The notes beneath the pieces are model-generated. The model was not told the DNA's origin. It saw nothing but the letters and a program-made list of their open reading frames with translations, and searched no databases. 5,479 nt of DNA, from NCBI GenBank assembly GCA_007125835.1, contig SLCJ01000071.1, positions 1-5,479 of the forward strand, given 5' to 3'. Position 1 is the stretch's first letter. The number at the start of each line of letters is the position of its first letter. Positions 1-3,617 of this stretch are shown here, piece by piece. Position numbers and translations under genes: made by a program. The DNA is from Verrucomicrobiales bacterium. GTDB taxonomy: Bacteria > Verrucomicrobiota > Verrucomicrobiia > Verrucomicrobiales > SLCJ01.

Positions 1-969
1 CAGCTCGAACTTGAATTTTTCATCCGCCCAGACGAAGCCATCAAAGCCCTGTGCGGCACAGTGCGCCAGTGGGAGGAAGGGGCCGACCTTTCCCAACCCG
101 CCGAGGACTGGGGATGGGAAATGTGGCACCGTTACTGGACCGAACAACGCCTGCAATTCTGCCGCGATGTCGGCCTGCCCGCCGATTCCCTCGAACTCTA
201 CTGGCAGAAAGAAGACGAACTGGCCCACTACGCCAAAGCCACCGTCGACATCATGTTCCGCTTCCCCTTCGGCGTGCAGGAACTCGAGGGCGTGGCGGCG
301 CGCGGCGACTACGACCTGCGCCAGCACCAGGCCCACAGCGGCAAACCACTCGAAGTCTTCGACGAAGAGGTGAAAGCGGCCTTTGCCAAATGGAGCGATG
401 ATCAACGCGAAGCCCTCGTCCAACGAAAGATCGCCGAAGACGCCGACGCCGGGGATGCTGCGAGCGGCCCCGAAGCCGTCCGCGCCTGGTGCGAGCGCCT
501 CTTCAAAGGATTCTATCTTCCGCACGTCATAGAGCCATCGGCAGGTCTCGACCGGCTCGCCCTCGCCGTGCTCGCCGCCGCTTACTGCGAGGAGGAATCC
601 ACCGATGCCAAAGGAAAAACCGAGCGCAAGACCGTCATGCGCCTGCACCCCAAGGTGGCCCCGGTAAAAGTCGGCATTTTTCCGCTGCTCAAGAACAAGC
701 CCGAACTCGTCGCCAAAGCGAAAGAAGTCCACAACCTGCTACGCCGCCGCTTGACCTGTTTCTATGACGAAGGAGGATCGATCGGCCGGCGCTACGCGCG
801 CCAGGATGAAATCGGCACCCCCTTCGGCGTGACCATCGATTTCGACACCCTCGGCAATGAAAATCCAGACCTCGCCGACACCGTAACCGTGCGCGAACGC
901 GACGGCGGCACCCAACACCGCATCCCCATCAATGGCCTCGCCGACTGGCTGGCCGAACGCATCGGCTGA
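1..969 (+). CDS. glyS: Glycyl-tRNA synthetase, dimeric class IIA type (5'-truncated by window edge)
   Basis: Cytosolic enzyme that charges tRNA-Gly with glycine using ATP. The frame is open from base 1, so the GTG at 61 is an internal valine and the true start lies upstream. The visible 322 residues correspond to roughly the last two thirds of a family of about 450-510 aa. Fragment residues 1-12 (QLELEFFIRPDE) match the segment just after class II motif 2. Residues 75-106 (AHYAKATVDI, then FPFGVQELEGVA) match the glycine-pocket region. Residues 175-185 (HVIEPSAGLDR) are class II motif 3. The anticodon-binding domain starts near residue 213 (MRLHPKVAP) and includes GSIGRRYARQDEIGTPF (259-275) and DTVTVRERD. 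This is the single-chain alpha2 type, not the alpha2beta2 GlyQ/GlyS type. Roughly residues 120-168 look like an extra, charged, Ala-rich segment before motif 3. TGA stop at 967-969; no T-rich terminator follows directly. Confidence 0.96.
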   Translation, partial: QLELEFFIRPDEAIKALCGTVRQWEEGADLSQPAEDWGWEMWHRYWTEQRLQFCRDVGLPADSLELYWQKEDELAHYAKATVDIMFRFPFGVQELEGVAARGDYDLRQHQAHSGKPLEVFDEEVKAAFAKWSDDQREALVQRKIAEDADAGDAASGPEAVRAWCERLFKGFYLPHVIEPSAGLDRLALAVLAAAYCEEESTDAKGKTERKTVMRLHPKVAPVKVGIFPLLKNKPELVAKAKEVHNLLRRRLTCFYDEGGSIGRRYARQDEIGTPFGVTIDFDTLGNENPDLADTVTVRERDGGTQHRIPINGLADWLAERIG

Positions 970-1072
970 GATCCGGAGTCTGTCCATGGATCTATTCATG
1001 GTCAAATCAGACGAGCTTCACCGAAGCCAATCAACTGAAAGCAGCAGACATCAACGACAGCTGCGCTCGCAA

Positions 1073-1154
1073 GCGTCCTTTCAGGACGCGTTCTGCAATG
1101 GGGAATTTTCCCGGCGTTGAAACTCCGGGCTTTGTGCATTGGCCCTTTCAGGGC
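1073..1154. repeat. Three-hairpin palindromic module with CTTTCAG loops
   Basis: Three hairpins follow one another. The first is GCGTCCT (1073-1079), loop TTC, AGGACGC (1083-1089), a perfect 7-bp stem. The second is CCCGG (1110-1114) with CCGGG (1125-1129), extended inward by GTT/AAC after one mismatch. The third is GCCCT (1142-1146), loop TTC, AGGGC (1150-1154), a perfect 5-bp stem. The outer two hairpins share the same CCTTTCAGG-type core with different flanks, so the structure looks conserved while the stem sequence varies. I recall similar modules as dispersed intergenic repeats in Verrucomicrobiota and Planctomycetota; this was not checked. Confidence 0.7.
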
Positions 1155-1220
1155 AAATTGCGGGCGTGACTTGCAGCACTGCACAGCATCCATGGCTGCC
1201 ATTCTTTAATTTCAGAGGGG

Positions 1221-1248
1221 ATGATTGGCGACCGGAGAGTGTTGATTC
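1221..1248 (+). repeat. Imperfect 28-bp direct repeat, copy 1
   Basis: Begins ATGATTGGCGACC and ends GATTC. It matches the segment at 1496-1523 at 22 of 28 positions without gaps, and both copies keep ATGAT, GGCGA, AGTGT and GATTC. The repeat distance is 275 bp. A further GATTGCG-AT match follows both copies, but at different distances (1251 and 1555), consistent with an insertion or deletion of about 30 bp. No function is known to me. Confidence 0.5.
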
Positions 1249-1268
1249 CAGATTGCGAATAAACCGGG

Positions 1269-1298
1269 ATCGAAATCGCTATCGCCATCGCTATCGAT
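1269..1298. repeat. ATCGNN hexamer microsatellite (five units)
   Basis: Five in-phase hexamers: ATCGAA, ATCGCT, ATCGCC, ATCGCT, ATCGAT. They are flanked by near-complementary arms, CCGGGATCG starting at 1264 and CGATCCGG ending at 1302, so the tract can also fold back on itself. In one antisense frame it reads as alternating Asp-Ser/Asp-Gly, which creates a false protein-like signal. A simple-sequence tract of this kind can change length by slippage. Confidence 0.75.
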
Positions 1299-1417
1299 CC
1301 GGATGGTTGCCTGGCCTGGTTTGGCTAGACATTTGCTTGCTCCGTCACTGTTTCCCTTCGCAGGAAGGCGACCCACGATCACCTCCTCGTTGGCGTTTTT
1401 ATTTGATGGCTCTGTAG

Positions 1418-1437
1418 GACCGCTGGCCGCAGCGGTC
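1418..1437. repeat. Perfect 8-bp stem hairpin, 4-nt loop
   Basis: GACCGCTG (1418-1425) and CAGCGGTC (1430-1437) are exact inverted copies around a GCCG loop. The stem is strong (6 of 8 pairs are G-C). A TTTTTATTT stretch lies about 20 bp upstream (1396-1404), but no T-run directly follows on either strand, so it is not a standard intrinsic terminator. It is more likely a palindromic repeat unit. Confidence 0.7.
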
Positions 1438-1495
1438 ACGCAAATGAGGATGCTAAATGGGGGCGACGTGTGGGGGTGGTTGATCGTTGGTGGTA

Positions 1496-1523
1496 ATGAT
1501 CGGCGATCAAGGAGTGTGGATTC
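1496..1523 (+). repeat. Imperfect 28-bp direct repeat, copy 2
   Basis: Partner of 1221-1248 (22 of 28 identical). This copy overlaps an odd palindrome, TGATCG-G-CGATCA (1497-1509), and another TGATCG sits 16 bp upstream at 1481, so TTGATCG (1480-1486) can also pair with CGATCAA (1504-1510). The arrangement resembles an operator, but no gene starts nearby, so it is treated as part of the repeat. Confidence 0.5.
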
Positions 1524-1603
1524 TCCTTCGCCACGGCATCGGAGGACCGCATTTTGATTGCGGATGTATGCGAGCACGGAGGGTGCGCTTTTGCTGGTGG
1601 CGG

Positions 1604-1718
1604 GTGCGGTGGCACCTCGGGAATCCCAACGGGATTCTGTTTCGAAGCCCGGGGTTGGGCCGCGCAGCGGGCCTACCCCGGGTGCCACCGCACACCTGAA
1701 TTTCTACCCCAACGGGGT
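1604..1718. repeat. Compound palindromic element with CCCAACGGG hairpins
   Basis: An outer 13-bp perfect inverted repeat (GTGCGGTGGCACC at 1604-1616 with its complement at 1681-1693) encloses two hairpins. One is GAATCCC-AAC-GGGATTC (1621-1637). The other is CCCGGGGT (1648-1655) with ACCCCGGG (1675-1682); its last two bases overlap the first bases of the outer right arm, so the two stems partly compete. Just outside lies ACCCC-AAC-GGGGT (1706-1718), which has the same AAC loop and CCCAACGGG-like core as the first hairpin. A further 8-bp inverted repeat, GGTTGCGT (1716-1723) with ACGCAACC (1753-1760), may extend the unit. I recall such AGCCCGGGGTTG-type elements as common intergenic repeats in PVC-group bacteria; this was not searched. 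Confidence 0.75.
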
Positions 1719-1771
1719 TGCGTTCCGGGAGACGGGGGGAACGTCACGATCCACGCAACCTGTCAGGCCTG

Positions 1772-1918
1772 AAAAAGTCCGAAGGTCGCAGACATCCGCT
1801 ACAGAGGATGCTGCGCGGTTGCGGCCGCAAGTCGGTGGCACACGGCAAAGCCGCTCACGCTACCCGCGGAGCCTATTGAATCCCCTGTAGCGGCGTCTCT
1901 ATGAGCGTCGGACTTTTT
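1772..1918. mobile_element. MITE-like 147-bp element with long terminal inverted repeats
   Basis: The left end (1772-1807) and the reverse complement of the right end (1882-1918) align at about 29 of 37 columns with one gap. The outermost 11 bases (AAAAAGTCCGA) are identical and the innermost 12 (CCGCTACAG-GG) differ at one base. The interior codes for nothing and contains the 12-bp palindrome TTGCGGCCGCAA (1819-1830) and a CGGC-AAA-GCCG hairpin (1843-1853). No target-site duplication is visible at the edges. The A5 start and T6 end make both strands resemble a very large intrinsic terminator. Size, long inverted repeats and lack of coding fit a non-autonomous element or a REP/BIME-like repeat; no transposase in the window links to it. 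Confidence 0.6.
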
Positions 1919-1937
1919 TCGGGAGCAGGGAACGGGT

Positions 1938-1979
1938 GGAAGATCTGGCTAACCACTGATTCCTGGGTGGTTCTCTTCC
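1938..1979. repeat. Nested hairpin, 6 + 6 bp
   Basis: GGAAGA (1938-1943) pairs with TCTTCC (1974-1979), and inside it AACCAC (1951-1956) pairs with GTGGTT (1967-1972), leaving a 10-nt apical loop and an asymmetric internal loop (7 and 1 nt). It lies 20 bp beyond the right end of the MITE-like element. Neither side has a T-tract, so terminator function is not supported. Confidence 0.45.
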
Positions 1980-2052
1980 GGACCGCGGATCTTTAGTCTG
2001 CAAAAGTTGCCTTCCAATTTTTACTAGTGCCGAGAGCCACCAATTCAATCAG

Positions 2053-2151
2053 GCCCGATAGAGCCACTGCCAACACCATCGCTTTCTACCCTCGCCGCAT
2101 CGCCGGCAAAGCGGCAGAGGACTGCACGCGCTCCAAGACGCTATCGCGCGG
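2053..2151 (-). repeat. Possible Verrucomicrobia-type dispersed intergenic repeat
   Basis: Read on the minus strand, the stretch GTCTTGGAGCGCGTGCAG followed by TCCTCTGCCGC resembles a dispersed repeat that I recall from Verrucomicrobiota genomes, where it gives false peptides like LECGSPLPL; here the antisense frame reads SACSPLPLCRR. It contains an inverted repeat, GCCGC (2094-2098) with GCGGC (2111-2115), around a GCCGGC palindrome. The boundaries are approximate and there is no second copy in the window, so assignment to a repeat family rests on memory alone. Confidence 0.4.
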
Positions 2152-2230
2152 TGGCGGGGTGTCCGGATAATGGGGCGCTTGTAGATGGGGGAGATTGAAG
2201 TGGTGGAGGAAGAGCCGACCCACCGAAACA

Positions 2231-2292
2231 CCGGGCGCCGCAGGCGCAAGCGATTCACCGGCTCACCGAGCGCCGCAGGCGCAACCGGCTCA
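2231..2292 (-). repeat. Two-unit tandem repeat overlapping the sucB stop codon
   Basis: Unit A (2266-2292, 27 bp) and unit B (2231-2265, 35 bp) are identical except for one substitution and an 8-bp insertion (GCGATTCA) in unit B. Both carry the exact 15-mer GCGCCGCAGGCGCAA (2270-2284 and 2235-2249), which forms a 5-bp GCGCC/GGCGC stem with a GCA loop. On the minus strand each unit begins TGAGCCGG, and the TGA of unit A is the sucB stop codon. The first hairpin is therefore within about 10 bases of the end of translation. There is no following T-run, so intrinsic termination is not shown; a role in mRNA 3'-end stability is possible. Confidence 0.75.
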
Positions 2293-3537
2293 AACGCCCA
2301 CCAGCAGACGCGTCGGTTGCTCGATGGAGAGTTTGACTCGGGAGAGGAAAGTGACGGCTTCCTTGCCATCGACGATGCGGTGGTCGTAGCTCAGGGCGAG
2401 GTACATCATCGGCCGGATTTCGACTTTGCCATTCACGGCCACGGGTCGCTCCTGGATGGTGTGCATGCCGAGGATCGCGCTTTGGGGCGGGTTGAGAATG
2501 GGTGTACTCAACAGCGAGCCATACACACCGCCGTTGGAAATGGTGAACACACCGCCCTGCAAGTCATCCAAGGTCAGTTTGCCCTCCTTGGCCTTGGCGG
2601 CGTAGGCACCGATGTCCTTCTCGATTTCGGCAAAAGTCTTGCGCTCGGCGTCGCGGATCACCGGCACCACCAAGCCCTTGTCTGTACCCACCGCCACGCC
2701 GATGTCGTAGTAGTGCTGGCTGACCAGCTCGTTGCCTTCGAGGCGCGAGTTGATCTGCGGCACCGACTGCAGGGCATCGACCACGGCCTTCACAAAGAAA
2801 CTCATGAATCCGAGTTTGATGCCGTGCCGCGCGACAAATCCCTCCTGAAGTTCGCGGCGCAGCCCCATCACGCCGCTCATGTCGCATTCGTTGAAAGTGG
2901 TCAGGATGGCGGCCTCTTGTTGAGCGTTGACCAGGTGGTTGGCGATCTTGCGGCGGAGCGGGGAGAGTTTTTTGCGGGTGACCCGCGAAGAATCGCCCTG
3001 GCCGCCTCCACCAGAAGCAGGCTTGGCTTCGGACTTGTCAGCCTGCCCGCCGGTGCGCCCAGCGAGCAAAGTCAAGTCGGGTAGGTTCCGGGACTCACCG
3101 GACTCTTTGCCTTTCGCTTCCTGTTTCGGTGCAGAGGACTTTATCTCTGTCGGCTGTTTATTCCCATCTTTGGATTGATCCTTTTCTTTCTCTCCGGAGC
3201 CAGCGGATTCCTCTTCTTTCTTTTGCTCCTCGTCCTTTTCTTTTTTCTCCTTCTCCTTCTCCTTGTCGCCGCCCTCCGATTTTCCACCATCCCCTGACTC
3301 CTCGGCCTCACCGATCCGCGCGATCACATCGCCAATCCCCACGTCCTCACCTTCGCCGACCACGATCGACAGCACGCCATCCGCCTCGGCCTCGAGGTCC
3401 TGCGATACCTTGTCGGTCTCCAGGGTGACAATCACCTCCCCTTTGGCCACCTGCTCGCCATCTTTCTTGTGCCACACTCCAATGGTGGCGCTTGTTACGG
3501 ATTCTCCGGCTGACGGAACAGTGACTTCTTGGCTCAT
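2290..3537 (-). CDS. sucB: 2-oxoglutarate dehydrogenase E2, dihydrolipoyl succinyltransferase
   Basis: E2 core of the 2-oxoglutarate dehydrogenase complex; it transfers succinyl from its own lipoyl arm to CoA. Residues 1-77 are a lipoyl domain with the lipoylated lysine at Lys43 (ETDKVS). Residues 78-184 are a linker that is Lys/Glu/Gly/Ser-rich and almost free of hydrophobic residues at 81-149. Residues 186-415 are the acyltransferase domain, with LTTFNECDMS, KLGFMSFFVKA, ISNGGVYGS and the catalytic DHRIVDG (His386, Asp390). The TTFNE and GVYGSLLSTPILNPPQS motifs point to the succinyl-specific E2 rather than the pyruvate or branched-chain one. No peripheral subunit-binding domain is recognisable. 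The ATG at 3537 is chosen because the lipoyl domain begins at once; no clear Shine-Dalgarno precedes it. Length is close to the usual 400-420 aa because the long linker replaces the missing domain. It lies 80 bp after sucA, so probably the same operon. Confidence 0.97.
   Translation of the reverse strand: MSQEVTVPSAGESVTSATIGVWHKKDGEQVAKGEVIVTLETDKVSQDLEAEADGVLSIVVGEGEDVGIGDVIARIGEAEESGDGGKSEGGDKEKEKEKKEKDEEQKKEEESAGSGEKEKDQSKDGNKQPTEIKSSAPKQEAKGKESGESRNLPDLTLLAGRTGGQADKSEAKPASGGGGQGDSSRVTRKKLSPLRRKIANHLVNAQQEAAILTTFNECDMSGVMGLRRELQEGFVARHGIKLGFMSFFVKAVVDALQSVPQINSRLEGNELVSQHYYDIGVAVGTDKGLVVPVIRDAERKTFAEIEKDIGAYAAKAKEGKLTLDDLQGGVFTISNGGVYGSLLSTPILNPPQSAILGMHTIQERPVAVNGKVEIRPMMYLALSYDHRIVDGKEAVTFLSRVKLSIEQPTRLLVGV
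3208..3264 (-). repeat. Polypurine/polypyrimidine tract in the sucB linker
   Basis: Inside the sucB linker the plus strand has pyrimidine-only runs at 3208-3224 and 3233-3264 (32 bases), including three exact tandem TTCTCC hexamers (3245-3262). On the coding strand these are GGAGAA units that encode alternating Lys and Glu. The tract gives the linker its extreme charge, could change length by slippage in steps of two residues without a frameshift, and could form triplex-like structure. Confidence 0.7.
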
Positions 3538-3617
3538 GGAATTTCAGATATTGGGTGGGGATGGAAACAGGTTTTGAAAAAGGTTCGCAGTGCCATATTG
3601 GCCTGCGGGAACAGGGA
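3538..3617 (-). other. sucA-sucB intergenic spacer
   Basis: Eighty bases separate the sucA TGA from the sucB ATG. On the coding strand I see only a weak GCCA-ATA-TGGC mini-hairpin and no terminator. There is no AGGAGG-like ribosome binding site near the sucB start; the last bases before ATG are CTGAAATTCC. Transcription from sucA into sucB is likely but translation initiation of sucB is not explained by a strong Shine-Dalgarno. I cannot identify a convincing -35/-10 promoter. Confidence 0.5.

Larger units (their letters stand above)
970..2289. other. Repeat-rich convergent intergenic region without a convincing gene
   Basis: This 1.32-kb stretch separates the 3' ends of glyS and sucB. Every open frame longer than about 60 codons in it crosses palindromes or simple repeats, gives compositionally odd peptides (for example alternating Asp-Ser or Arg-Tyr runs from the hexamer repeat), and lacks recognisable domains. 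Because both flanking genes point inward, no promoter for them is expected here. At least eight separate structured or repeated elements, listed individually, fill most of the region. Short isolated inverted repeats also occur just after glyS (984-988 with 997-1001; GCTTC at 1015-1019 with GAAGC at 1023-1027), none with a T-tract. A diffusely structured or mobile RNA cannot be excluded by eye. Confidence 0.8.

Noticed and set aside
61..63. GTG as the start of glyS
   Set aside because: The frame is open upstream to base 1 and encodes conserved GlyRS sequence, so this is an internal valine.
1073..1154. CRISPR array or attenuator
   Set aside because: The hairpins are not equal-length direct repeats with regular spacers, and there is no leader, cas gene or downstream gene on the same strand to be controlled.
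1002..1202. 66-codon minus-strand frame containing QFALKGPMHKARSFNAG
   Set aside because: This peptide is produced by the three-hairpin repeat; I recall similar repeat-derived peptides annotated as hypothetical proteins, not real genes.
1480..1510. Operator with TGATCG/CGATCA palindromes
   Set aside because: No gene or promoter starts nearby on either strand, since both flanking genes end here.
1212..1688. 158-codon minus-strand open frame in the junction, with GAGGAGG a few bases before an internal GTG near 1370
   Set aside because: It runs through the hexamer microsatellite, the 1418-1437 hairpin and the CCCAACGGG palindrome, giving low-complexity peptide with no domain. The ribosome-site-like string is best taken as chance.
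1558..1890. 110-codon plus-strand frame containing KVRRSQTSATE
   Set aside because: It is translated from the compound palindrome and the left end of the MITE-like element; no domain, start context or conservation argument supports it.
970..2289. tRNA, rRNA or known riboswitch in the junction
   Set aside because: I found no cloverleaf with a GTTCRA T-loop and CCA-side acceptor stem, no rRNA-like text and no riboswitch core motif I recognise; only palindromic repeats were seen.
2185..3084. 299-codon plus-strand open frame antisense to sucB
   Set aside because: It is opposite the catalytic domain of sucB, begins inside a repeat and shows no domain, so it is a shadow of sucB.
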